Below are positions 37,219 to 50,900 of a DNA stretch of 64,000 nt, one piece after another. Origin of the DNA: Monosporascus cannonballus (taxonomy: Eukaryota > Ascomycota > Sordariomycetes > Xylariales); contig QJNS01000027.1 in NCBI GenBank assembly GCA_004154925.1, forward strand, positions 186,001 to 250,000. The letters run 5' to 3'. How positions within the stretch are numbered: position 1 is the first letter of the stretch; the number at the start of each line of letters is the position of its first letter. Both the position numbers and the translations under genes were made by a program. The notes beneath the pieces are model-generated. The model was not told the DNA's origin, did no database searches, and saw only the letters and a list, made by a program, of their open reading frames with translations.

Positions 37219-38199
37219 AAGAAATTTAAGAAATTACGATAAGATAATTGAATATCTATACCGGAAGGATAATTTAGAAATAATTAAGGAAAGGATAATA
37301 AAGTCGTTAATATAATTTAAGCTAAATACGTATTAAGCTTATAGCAAACGGTTTAACATAAGTTTTTATGATAAGAAATTTGATACGGAACATAAAAAGT
37401 CAAAAAGCTAATTTAACAAATATTGCGAATAAAGTAAAAAGCATTATACAGATAATTACGCGAATATCAGAATTGGACGGAAAGAATTTGTTTCTAAACC
37501 CCTGATCGATATAACAGGATATATGCTATATATTGTCGACGACCAGAATATCTCGATTCCGGAAAATGGAAATAATATATTTACGAACGGATTACCCGTA
37601 TATATTATAAGGGATTCGATTTTTTAAACCGTACCGGAAATAATAAGGACGATAAATTATAATATCGATATTTTCGATATATAGCCCCAAAAATATTTAA
37701 TAATTGGCCGAAATAAAAAGCCAATTTAAAAAAGGGTAATGCCTATAAGAAAACGCTTTTTATTATTTCCAGTAATATAACTATTATACGGAAAAAAAGT
37801 TAATTTAGCTCATAATAAAAAAGCATTATTAGAAAGTTATTACGGATTTCTATTTTCAATTCGCGGTTATTATAAACCTTTACGAAAAAAAAGTTATTAA
37901 GGAAAAAATACGTTAATTTATACAAAATCTTTAGAACGATAATTAGGATAACGTATAATGGGATATAGTTGCAAATATAAAAAAAGAATTTATTCGATAA
38001 AAAAATTGTCATAAAATTAAAAATAATTAATATAATTTGAAAAAACAGTACGCCAGTAATACCGATAAATATAGCAACTTAATGCGTTAAACGAAAAAAC
38101 GTGAATGAAGTTCGATAAATTCAAATAGAAATTAAAAGAAAAGAACTACTTATAAAAAGACTACAAAATAACGAGATTTATAGAAATTAAAAAGAATTT

Positions 38200-41100
38200 T
38201 TATGAAATATTTTAAACGCGATAATAAAAACCGTTAATAACCTGATTATTTTAGATATATGAATCGAAACGTATTGGTATACCGTAATATTAGATAACGA
38301 AATTTTAAACAGGAATTATATTATACTAGATATAATTAATAAGTTTAAATTATTATAGAAATATAAGTTAGAACTTTATATAACGATAAATACTGAAAGT
38401 TAGGAATTCGCTTACGATAACGAGAAAATTATATGCGAAATTAATTATTTCGAAAATTTTATTTAAATATAATATTAAATAATTAATTTCGATATTATTT
38501 TATTTGAGAATTACGATATGATTTTAAGATTATTATGAATACGTTAATACGGAGTTTTGATTAATAAAAACATTAGCCAAATAAGGTTCGACTTATACCT
38601 TATTAATAAATAAAAAAAGGAAAGATTAAGATCTTAATATTTGATTAATACTGGCGACAAATGTAAATATAAAAATACGATAAAAACCTTATTACCTAAA
38701 GGGATAAAATATAAGAAAAGAAATAGGTACCAAAAAAATACGACGTATTATTATTATTATTAAAGGGAAATTAAAATAATTAAATAATAATCTAAAATAT
38801 TAATAACCTTAAAAATTAAAGAATTTAACTAATATATTCTTAGGAAATTACGGATATAAGTAATCTTTTAAAAAAAGGATTAATACGAAATTACCGGAAT
38901 ATAGCGAATGGAATTATGAAATAATTTTTACGGAAAAATCTTGGACGAAATTTTATTTTATTTATAATTTTAACGGGGATAAGGTACGTATTTTTTCAAG
39001 AATATTTAAAAGATCGATTATAAAAAAATAAATTCGATTTTCGAAATTACTAATAAGATACATTATGTTTTTTGTACCCAAAAAATAGAAAATTATAATT
39101 TGTAATTAATTATTAATAATTAAACGATATTACCATTAAAGATCGAATATTATGATTTTTAATTACAGAAATAAAAAACCGATTTTACGGAACTAAATAA
39201 TTTACAGTATTTAAATTCAAAAATAGATATAATTTTATTAAAATTAAAAAAGAGTACGAATAAAAAATAATTTTCAAAACAAAATACGAACTCTTTAAGT
39301 ATTTGGTTGTATTAATAGGATTTACGAACATACTAGTAACTTTCTAACGGACAATAAATTATGTACTACGAAAATATCTCGATATTTTCGTTGTTTATTA
39401 TCTTAACGAGATTGTCATTTTTTTTAAAAACGGAAAAAATATATGGCGGATACCTTCATAACGCTTTTCAAATTTTATAGGACGCAAGATTATTTGTTAA
39501 CGCAAAAAAGAATTAATTTTATGTATAAGAAATTCAATATTTAAGATATATTAATATCTTACGATATATTAGAATAAACCTTGAAAAAATCGCTATAGTT
39601 ATATAATGCCAGATATTCTCGACGGTTAAGGAAATATAGGTATTTTCTGGATTCGTTAATTACTATAGGAAATGTATTCGAAATTTTAGTAAAATAATTA
39701 TACCTTTAACGAATTTTACGAAAAAGGTAGAAGAATTTAAATAGATGCCTAAAACAAAAAAAGCATTTTATGATATTAAAATTGCGATTATTAGTGGATT
39801 AGTATTAATGATATATAATTTAAACCTCCCCATTAAATTAAAAACCGATACATCGGAGTATGCGTTAAATATAATAATTGGATAAAAAGATAATTAAAGT
39901 AAACCATATTTTATTGCATTTTTTGGTATAAATTAATGCGAATCGAATTTAATTATATTATTCCAAATAAAAGATTTATAGTTATTTTTATAGCATTTCG
40001 TAAATTTAAGTAATTTTTTAAAAGGAAATTTATATTAGGTTAAGATTTATACGGATTATTAAAACTTTACCAGATTTATTACGATTAGAAAATTTATAAA
40101 ACGATAATTAAAATACGTAAAAGAATTAGCGAATATTAATTTCCCTATTATTTATAAAACACTTCAAAAAATAATACAAAAAAAAGTTTAAGCATATAAT
40201 TAAACCTCGAAAAGACATTAATTAAGGTTAATTATATTATTTTCGATATTACCGTAAAAGGATATTTACGTTTATAGCAAATTGGGATAATTCGGGCATT
40301 ATTTTTCGATATATATTAGAAAATTTAATAACATAATGATAATTTCCCAAAAAGCCAAAAAACGGATAAGATATAAATTCCAAAGAAATATTAGAAGTAT
40401 TTAGTAGGAAAAATATATGAATATTGATTATACGGATATCTAAAGATTTATAAAACCTTAAAAAGGTTTTAACGTATATATTCTTTTTAAAAAAAAAATT
40501 TAAAGTATAGGAAATTATATAGTAATACGATATTTGCGCCAGAGTAAAAACTCGATGATACAAATTATACGGAAAGTTATAGCTATTACCAGTTGCCAAA
40601 CGATTATAATATTTAATTATATTTCACTTTATTACTCAATTTTTTATATTAAGAAATGCAGTAATAAAAATATATTAAGATAGTATTTTTGTAATCGTTT
40701 ATCGATTTACGAAATACTTTTATTTTTTATTATATTATCAGGATATAAATGCCAAACAAATAATATATATTTTTTTCAAATATATATTTAGCAGATACGG
40801 ATTATTGATAAAAATTATTTAAAATAAAAAATTAATTTTGGCATTCAATTTTTCGCAAAACTTAATAATATAGATCGACTTAAATCATAAGTAATTTAAC
40901 GCATTTAAATTTTAGACGAACAAATAGATAAAATGAACGAACCAAATTTCTGAAATTTATTTACGATATTATATGAATTACGAACAGAATAATTAATTTA
41001 AGAAATTATTAGTTGCATAATTAATTTTTAATACCAGTTATTATAAGAATATTAAGGTAATATTTATAAATATAAATTTTGATTTTATTTTAAAAATTTA

Positions 41101-41600
41101 GAAAAAAATACATAATAATGATTTAATTAATATTAAGGTATTTCTTACTTTAAAATAATTAATATAGTTATATTAAAAAATGAAAATAAAAATAAAATTC
41201 GTACGAAATTAAATAAATAAGTATTACAACTAAAAAAGGTTAAGGGGACTAATTTTCGAAAAAGGGGAAATAATTTTCTTTGTTACCAAAAGTATTTAAA
41301 TATAACGACCAAATAAAAAATTTGATATTATGTATATTGGTCCATATAAGATTAAGAAAAGTTTAGAAAATAATTACTAATTAAAACTTATATTAAAAGT
41401 TAAAATTTATCTAATTTTTTAGATTCCTTTATTCGAATTAATAGTAAATATAATCAAAGTATTTCTGGTACAAAACGACGTAACGATAAAAAATGAATAA
41501 ATATACGAAATAAAAAAAAGTTTTCCATATGCGAAAATAAGACGGATTTACCTAATACCTGATTAAATAAAAAAAAATACCCGGATTTCGAAAATATATA
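38200..41600 (+). pseudogene. Pol region of element E, inactivated
   Basis: RT, RNase H and integrase follow the same order and spacing as in element A. YLNE at 39399-39410 replaces the catalytic YLDD. The sequence around 41590-41640 parallels the region just after the chromodomain of element A. Dense stops throughout. Confidence 0.8.
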
Positions 41601-42288
41601 AAAATCTGCCAGGGACCTTATTAGCGCTTAGGGTTTGCTGGAAAACTTTTATTAGTAATAACGGAATTACTGGAAATAATTGTGTCCCAATTAACGTTTT
41701 CCAGCGGCCAGGTAACGCCAGGTAGCTTAAGGGAGGGAGCCAAGGTGCCTAAGAAAGCTTTAGCGTTAACCTGCTTTTACCGCTTTTGCTTTTCCAGCTT
41801 TTTTAGCGACTGCAATTCTTGTTATACCATTTTAATTTTTTTTGAACGAAAAAACGTTTTTTGTTTTCGAAAACGAATTAACCTTACAGTGGCTTTATTT
41901 ATATTTTATTCATAATGTTTTTATAATTCCAAAAAACGTTTTTTCGCAAACACTTTTTTGTATTTTAAATGTTAATTCTCGGTACAAATATTTTTAGGGA
42001 AAATAAAAAAACGCCATTATTATTATAAGAACAGCTATATTTAACGTACGCTTTGTATTTAAAAACGTTTTTTATTATTTCGCATTTCCAGCTTTTAAAA
42101 AAGCATAAGAAATACGGCATAAGTTCAAAACTAAAATCGTTAAAGATGAGAAGCAGATTTTCATATCTCGTAATGGACGAAAAAATCTAATAACGATTTT
42201 TAATAATACGGGTTGATATTTTAAGAGAAAAAGATTTACCAAAGGAAAAAAACATTTTAAGGACAAGATTTGAGAAGAAAAAGATTTG

Positions 42289-42659
42289 TATTATGACTTA
42301 AACCAATTTGGCCGGCGAAAACAGTTTAGCTAAGATTACGAAGTTACATTAATTTAAGATTACGGAATTAATGTTTAGCAGGTTTTAATTAAGTACGATT
42401 AAGTAATATTAAATAACCGTTTAATAAGGCTTTATTAAGCAGAAATAAGCAGTAATAACGGAATTAAAATATATACGTTTATTATTTTATAATTTAAATA
42501 GCTTTAATTTGCAATATAATATCGTTACTTGAGGTACCTTTGGAAATACGAAACGTAATATAATTACTGTATTTATTGTTCATATTCTCATAATACTTCT
42601 GCTAATATAAACCCGTACGACTAAGGTTTAATAGTTGGTTAAACCCTTTAGCCGTTATA
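42289..42659 (+). repeat. 3' LTR of element E
   Basis: 371 bp, the same length as the 5' LTR. It begins TATTATGACT and ends CCGTTATA. It is visibly more mutated than the 5' copy. Confidence 0.88.
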
Positions 42660-42699
42660 CGCGTGTACTTAAAGTATTTTTTTTTATTTTTTCTACTGA

Positions 42700-45600
42700 T
42701 TTTGCAAGTTAAATTTAGAAATAAAAGATTTACCGAAAATATCAATATATAATTTAAATTTACTTCGAATGAAATATATCATTTTATTTAACGGAAAATA
42801 AAAGCTTAAATTAAAATAACAATATAACGAATATATACATATTATATAAATATTAAAGAAGGTTTATAAAATAACAAACTTAGATATAAAGGTAAGATAT
42901 AAAGTTAATAATTGATATAACGGAATTAATATTTGATTTCGATAATAGGTATATTTAATTAAGATTGAAATTGAATTCAAATTAAAAAATATTACTAATT
43001 AAATTTTTCAACCCTTTAAAAAGAAATACAAAATGGGTCAAATTTATGAAATGCAAACAGATATTAGATTAAATCGTTATAATAATTAAATTAGATATTA
43101 AATAAAATAAGGGATTAAAAATATTACAGACGAATACGACAATAAATTACGAACTAATATTAATATTTTTAATATAATAATATTTCGTATAATACTACTG
43201 CACGGCCAATTAAATTTAAGAGAATATAGAAAAATATTAACATGAGTTAACATATTATAAATATAAAAAATATATAAAATATTTAGATATATGTTTTATT
43301 TTGAAAACATTAATAAAATCAGGAATTATTAAAATTTCACATTAGCTTAAAACATTAAAAGATAAATAAAAGAATTATTCATATAATGCGGACTTATTAT
43401 AAACAAAGGCTATTACTATGAAAGGTTTAAGGTAAAAAAAAGTGTTAAGAAATTAATATAAAGAGAGTTAAAAATAATTATATGCTTAAAAGAAGTTCTG
43501 AAAAGAATATTAAAAATGAACAAAGAGCATTGATTGCGCAATTTTCTAATTAATATATAAAACATAAAAAGGTTTATTTATTCAAGTATTAAATACTTAT
43601 ATAAAAGATTATTCTCTTTAAATTAAATTAAAATTAAGAAGACAAAAAAACTATAATATCGATATTTTCGAATTATTACCTTAATATTAATATAATAAAA
43701 TAAACAATATTACAAAGTTATTGGAAAAAGAAACATAGCCGTAAAAAAACTTTTGTTGCTTTTATAATTCATATAATTATTAATTTCTAAAGTCGTTATG
43801 CTAACGAACGTTAAAAATATTTTAAAAGATTATTATGAGTTTGTATATTTAATTATTATTTATTATAAATCTTAAATAATGTTTTGAAAAAGAAATTTGA
43901 AAATTGATTTAATAGTTGTTCTAAAAAGATAACAAATTATAAAAAGATTATTAAAACGTTATATATGATATATAAACATAATGTTCTTAATAGATATAAA
44001 TATTAATATTCAATTAAAACAATGTAATATAACTTAAAAAAATATTTGTTAATAAAATTAATAAGTTTAATAGCTCAAAGAATTATGTTTTACAATATAA
44101 ATAAGGTTAAATAAAATTAAAACAGTTGATAATGACGTTTTACAAAGTGATTACAAAATAATGAGATTTAAAAAGATTAACAATATTTCTCCAAAAGGCT
44201 TTATATATAACGATAAAAGCCGTGAATAAGTCTACTATTATGAATATATAAATCGAAACGTATTAATATAGTGCGATAATAGGTAAAGCAATTTAAAATA
44301 GAAATTATGTTATATTAAATGTTATTAAAGAAATTTAAGTATTAAACAATTCCGAATATCGAAAGCTAAGAGTTTCTTTATAATAATAGAAAAACTTAAT
44401 ATCAAATTAATTCTGTGAGGTATTTTATTCAAAAACGAAATTAAATAAGTAAAAGAAAAATCTTTTTATTTAGAATCATCACAAAATTTTAAATAGATTA
44501 AAGATATATTAATATACAAATTTAATTTCTGGAAATATTAATTATATGAAATTCTGTACATATTTTATAAACGTATAAATTTTAACAAGTTAAATATTTT
44601 AACATATATGAAAATATGGCTATAAATACAAGTATAGAAATATAACAATTGTTTGATTATTTAAAGAAATGGAGTATAACACGAAATATTAAAAAGATAA
44701 CGTATTATTATTATTATTATTAAATCAAGAAAAACGTAATTAACTAACGATTGAAATAATAACATTAATATTTAAAAAACTAAATTAATAGATTATTATA
44801 TTATTACTACTATTAATATTTTTAAAACGATATTTATTGCGAAAATATTAGAATATATAGAACAAAATTATAACATAAGTTTAAAAGAAAATATTTTCGA
44901 CACGTTATTTTATATATAGTTTTAACCAAAGTAAAATACGTATTTTTAAAGAAATTTGGAATTTGGGTTATAAAAAATGCATTCGACTTTTGAAATTACT
45001 TATAACGTACTGAATACTTTTCGCATTTAAAAAAGGAATAAGTTACGACTTATACTTAATTTTCATTAATTAAATAATATTATTATTAAAAATCGAATAT
45101 TATAATTCTTAACTTTTAAAGTAGAAAGTTTATTAAATAAGGTTTCATGATTTATAATGGTTTACTTTTAAAATATAACAGTATTAAAATTAAAAATAAT
45201 AAAAATTAAAAATAACTTTCAAACGAGATATATATTATTTCAATATTTGATTACGTTAATCAATCTTGGAAATGTATTAATAACATTTTAACAGATAGTA
45301 AATTATATATTACAAAGATATTTTGATTTTTTTTTCATATATTACTTTATTGATATGTTGATGTATTTAACATTAGAAAGTTCATGTAAAAAATATATTT
45401 CTTATATTTTATAGATTTTAAAAACTTTAAGTGTTAAATTTCATTTGAAAGATTTAATTGTATAAATAAGACTTAAAATATTTAAAATACTTTCTTATTT
45501 TAAAATATATTTAAATAAAATTAAACAACACTCGTATAATGATATAATTACAATTGTAAATAATAATTAATTATAAATCGACACTTTTTGGGTTTCGTAA

Positions 45601-47520
45601 TTATTATAAGAAATTTATTCAATGGTTTAATAAATTTATTTTATTTTTAATTAAATATATTTATAAGAATTCAAATAACTATTATAAATAATAATTCTTT
45701 TTAGAAAACTAAATATCCAATTATTGATACATTATTATCAATTATATACCATTTAATGTATTCTGTTAAATTAAAAACGTATATTGCGAATTGTGTGTCA
45801 TATTTAATAATCAAACAATAAAATAATTAAGGTATATTATGTTTTATTGAACTCTTTTCGTAAATATTAAAAAACCAAATTTAATTATATTATTTCCAAT
45901 AAGACGTTGATAGTCAATACGATGATTTTTTAAAAATATCAGTGTGTTTCCTGATTAATACTTTTATTAAATTAATATATATGCCAATTATTCAAGTTTT
46001 ATCTGTTTTATTACAACTAATCAAATCACGAAATTCTAATTACAAAAAGTAAAAAGAAATTAAGAAATTTCGATTTCCTTACTATTTAAAAAAAGGGTTT
46101 AAAAATTATAAAACTAATGCTTTCAGTAATGCGTTAAAGGTCAAAACGTTTGAATTTAATAATATAAATTTGAATATTATTTTAAACAAATATGAACTTT
46201 AATCTTAAATTATAAAAGTACGGGTAATATTATATAATATATATTAAGAAAGTAACAAAATCTGACATAAACCTAATATTTAATACGTATCAATATTAAT
46301 TATATAAATATCTAACAATTTGCATGATTCTGAGGCTGTTTGTACGAATTTACAGTTGAAAATAAAAATAGAAATTTAAAACATACAATAATATTATAAT
46401 TTTTGTGATATAATTAAAATATAACAACACAGGTTGTACGAAAAAAAATATAATTATTACCGGTTTGAGAACATTATAGGATTCCATTATTATAAATTTT
46501 ATTACCTAAACTATTTTATTCGAAAATGTCGAAATACAAATATAACATTATAATATTTTCATTAAGCTAAATTATTTTACGAACCTTTCTTATTTTTGTA
46601 TTACTAAAAACGTAAATCTTTTATTTTAATACTACGTATTATCTTTGATATATTATCTTATTATATATAAATTATTTTATATATTTGTGTCAGATAAAAG
46701 AAGAATACTTATTTTAAAGTTCCAATTATATTTTATAATATAAATAAATTAAAATTTAAACAATACAATGGATTTCAATATTAAATAAAGAGGTAAATAA
46801 ATAAATTATATTAAAAATGAAAGCGCTATTTAAAATATTAAGTTAACTAGGAATACAATAACGAAATTGAAAAATAACCTATTGCTTAATTAACTTAGAA
46901 TATCAATTATGATAAAAATATCAAAATAATTAAAATAAACGTAGAATTTGATTTTATATACAACATTTTCAAAACTACTTCCGATAAATATATAAACGTT
47001 AAAGTAATATTTACTTTGGAACTATTTAAATAATTATATCCAAGAATATATATAAAAATAAAAATGATACGAAATTGAATAAGCAAATATTATAATTAAA
47101 AGAAATTTAAAAACTTCAAACCTTGAACAGAATAAATATTTTGTTTTATTGTTAAAAATACTGAATTAAAAATCCCATAAAGAATTCGATTTTAAATATG
47201 TTAGTTTACGTAAAATTGACAAATAGGTTTTTAAAAATGATTATTTATTAAATATATTAGCTAAAATTACCTGTTATTTAGTTTTTTATATTTATTTTTT
47301 AAGGGAACATTAAATATGTTAAAGGAATATACGTATCGAAAGAATACAGAAATAAAACATAAACTTGTATATAAAATAAAGAATACTTTTGATATAACGA
47401 AGTAGATTTACTTAATATTTAATTAAATAAAAAATATTGAAATTCTAGGAATATTTGAAACCTTATGAAAAGTTGTATAAATACCTAACGTCTGCTAAAA
47501 GGTTTTTACAAGTAACGCGG
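42700..47520 (+). mobile_element. Element F: old Ty3/gypsy relic, no LTRs recognised
   Basis: This heavily decayed internal region is collinear with A and E. The end of protease is near 43640-43790, the RT start near 44200-44330, an RT box reading Y-F-I-D near 45340, an integrase QTDGQTER-like block near 46770-46800, and the chromodomain region near 47410-47460. It breaks off at AAGTAACGCGG (47510-47520), the point just after the chromodomain in A, where the LTR of element G begins. It is more AT-rich than A, B, E or I, which suggests an older insertion or more RIP cycles. No 5' LTR found. Confidence 0.72.
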
Positions 47521-47523
47521 GGA

Positions 47524-47915
47524 TATAACGGCCAGGCAGTTTAACCAATTATTAAACCTAAGTTATACGGGTTTATGTGAACAGGAGTATTATAGGAATT
47601 TAAGGAATAAATATAATAATCGTATTATATTTCGTACTACCAAAGACGTTTTGGATAACAATATTTTGTCATAAATTTATATTATTTACATTATAGAAAT
47701 ATCGAATAAATATATTCTTATTTTAGCTTAAAGTACTTAAACGGCTTCAACTTTTAAGCTCGTTAAGCCCTTAAATCTCTCTTGCCGGCTTAAGAGGTTC
47801 ACGGTATTTAGCGCCTTAAAACTTTTAAGCTAGTTACGTATTTTTTTTAGTTTCGATCGGAATCAGTTTTCTTATAGTTCCGACCGTCTGAAAACGCCAA
47901 AATGGTTCCTTAACA
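47524..47915 (-). repeat. 3' LTR of element G
   Basis: On the plus strand it starts TATAACGGCC and ends CCTTAACA (minus-strand start TGTTAAGG). The 392 bp agree with the 391-bp LTR at 8248-8638. A pyrimidine-rich stretch right of it (ATTCCCCTTTTTCC) is the expected minus-strand polypurine tract. Confidence 0.75.
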
Positions 47916-50900
47916 AATAATTCCCCTTTTTCCAAGATTTTTGTCGTTGAAAATTAAATTATACATTTGTTTTTTTAGTACGGAAATTTTCCATTTTATA
48001 CTTATATTGTCGAATCGTATTAAAAGATTTTGCTTTCGCAAATATATTAACGTTTTAATTTCAAAGTATATTTTTATTTCCGTTCAGAAAGCAAAAATAT
48101 ATAATACAAGGTTATTTGGAGATTTTTAAACTCTGCCCAATATATTTATTATGGTGTTCTTTATAATATATTTGGCCTTTTCACAGCCGCATATTAAAAG
48201 TTTTTAAATCAGAAAAACGATTTAAAACGAAAGGAAAAACAGGCCGTAAAACGTTCCGTATAGCGGCCTATCAGTTAAACCGCTTAGAAAAGCAAAAACG
48301 GCTATTTTGTCGTTATAATGTCGAAATATTACGCTAGAAAATAAAAATGCAAAAGTTATGACAGAATTTAAGCATTTAAAGCAAAGGTAATAGCGAGTAA
48401 AGGTAATAATCGTGGCGGCCGTATTGTCCCAGGCTATAAAGCTAATTAATTGTTTTGGTTTCGAAATTACCGATTAATCTGCCGTCAATTAGGGCGTGTC
48501 TGCCGTTACTAGTAGTAATATTTTTATAACCATTAAGTATTTATAAGGCTTTTGGCTAATTTCTAAATGTTTTCGGATTCCGGATAATTTTTACATTTAA
48601 TTATCTATTAAAAGATTATTTCTCTTTTTATAAAAAGTATTTTTTTTCTATTTCATATACAATATTATTTTTCATTTTCATATTATTTTATGTCCTTTGT
48701 ATTTTAATTATATTTATCATTAGTTCGAATAAAGAAATATGAAAAATTAGATAAACTGTAACTTTAGGTGAGAAATTTAATTAACAATTCTTTTCTAAAA
48801 TTTTCTTTGTAATTTTGTTTGGACCGGAATATTTGAAATGGATTTTTTTGCGAGGTTTTTTCGTTTGAATATTTTTGGTAATAACGTTAACAATTTTCCT
48901 TTTTTTCAAAACTTAAACTTTAACCATTTCTCGGGCTAATATTTGCTTATTTAATTTTTTACGAACTGTAATCCCGTTTTTATTTTCTAATATAATATTT
49001 TAATTATTTTGATATATAAATTATTTAAACTTTACCAAGTTTTGTTAAATGCGTATTTGTAAATATTTGATATAAATCCAAGTTTTGTGTATATTAAAGT
49101 TATTTTAATGTTTTCGTAATAATTAATAGTAAAGGTTTACTAGATAAGACGTAGACCTTTAAATTAATTATATTTTTTCATAATTAATATAATACCGCAA
49201 ATACCTTTTTAATATTTATTTTAACCGTTTTATTTGTCCGTTTATTTGAAATTTAAGTAGGTTAAATACAGTGTAATTAAGGCCGATGTAAGATATAACA
49301 TTTTGCCAAAATCTTAAAGCCATCGTTATTTCTTTATTTAAAATACTTTCGTACAGCAATCCGTATATATTAAAAATACTTTTAAAACCATATATATTAT
49401 TGATTCCTATATCTATGTAGGTAATAAAATAAAAAATAAGAAAATCTTATAAATCTCTCGAGAATGACGAAAATAGTATCGTAATATATTTTAATCATTA
49501 AATCTTCAGATACAGGCAATTTAATAATAAAACATATAATAATAAATGTTATAATATTTTTAAAATAGGCAATAATGATAATTCTTAATAAAACCTATAT
49601 TATTATACCTTAACTGTATTATAAAAATTGTATTAATATTCTAATTCTTTTTAAATTATTAGGTTTATTATAGTAACATGATTTGTACGTTAAAATCGGT
49701 TTCAGGTTTTATAAATTCTTGGATATCCGTATAATAAATCTTTAACTATTTAGCGTCTTAAGTTTATTTAATATTTATTAGAAATCTACGACTTATTTAA
49801 TTTTTTAGTAAAATATTATTATACTTTTTGATTTCATGATATATTTTATATATTGTAAGTTAGACTATCCTAATTTATGAAAATAAGAAATATCTTTTTA
49901 AAATAATAACAAAAATTAACTACCTAATTTTAAGCAATGTTCTTTAATTTTTAGTTACTTGTTTAACGTGTTTGCTTCGTTATTTTTTGAACCTTTTTTA
50001 TAAATAATAACAAGATTGAAATGCGTTATTTCTTTCGCATATCGTGTTTATTGTTTTATAAGTTTTTTGGTTATAATAAAAATAGTACAGTGTTAATAAT
50101 CCGTATAAATTTTAATTTTATGTAAATTTCATTTAAGAAAATACTTTAACTGTCGAAATGCCATCGTTATAGCCATATATATCTTATTTAGGATGCCGTA
50201 ATTGAACTTGGCTTTTTTAATTTATAGAAGAAAAATACGATAAGATACAATTTGCTTCAATTTTTCCGTTATCCGATTACCGCGGTTAATGGATAATCCG
50301 ATATATTGATTTCTTCATAATTATATTCTGAATTTCTTAAAATACTTTTATTTCTTATAACGTTTAAACAAACTTTGTTGTCTTAAAAAGGTCAATTAAG
50401 GGCATAATTATTCCGTTAAATTTGAGTAAAAACTTGTAATAATTAACGAGGAAATAAAGTATTTGTATGTTTTATTAATATTAACATTTATTATACCGTA
50501 ACTATAACGGTTTTTTAAGATTTATTTTAATATATTACAACGTAATAAAATGATTTAGATACTATTTTGTTATTTATAAAATTAATCTTTTTTTGCGTTA
50601 ATTCACAATTTTGCGTTTTATAAACCTTTAAAAGCTTTCTAAAGGTGTCTTATATATACCTTTTTTTAAGAAAAAGCATAAAAATATTACTAAAGTAATA
50701 AACGACGAAAATATTAAAATATGTTCATAATACATATTTAATTCTTTTCTAAAAAGTTATTAATATATTCGTAAATTTTATTAATATTATGAAGTATTTA
50801 AACGATCTTCATCTCCTTTTAAAAATTCTCTTTTTTTTAGTACTTCTTTAAATTTTGATCAATTATATAGTTTAAAATGAAAAACAAAATAAATTTGTAA
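47524..50900 (-). mobile_element. Element G: minus-strand Ty3/gypsy element, right end not found
   Basis: Going right from the 3' LTR, the minus strand shows a chromodomain core YPESEN near 48590, the integrase block FQINGQIKR (family HPQTDGQTER) near 49225-49260, RNase H with KFNYGI..MAITMAFR and KIYTDYQ near 50090-50215, and an RT box reading YFSN near 50715. Beyond about 50.9 kb the sequence becomes so AT-rich that I cannot follow protease or gag, and I see no second copy of its LTR before 56 kb. It starts exactly where element F stops, so it probably inserted into F. Confidence 0.72.

Larger units (their letters stand above)
35964..42659 (+). mobile_element. Element E: Ty3/gypsy chromovirus, inactivated
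   Basis: This 6696-bp element has two 371-bp LTRs (35964-36334 and 42289-42659). Gag is visible at 36596-36814, and the zinc knuckle at 37177-37218 reads C-F-N-Y-G-K-I-G-H-K-V-Y-N-C. The RT box at 39399-39410 reads YLNE, so both Asp residues are changed. Integrase sequence follows to about 41.2 kb, with a purine-rich tract at 42272-42284 before the 3' LTR. The flanking pentamers (cgaat left, cgcgt right) do not match, unlike those of A, C and I. Confidence 0.87.
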
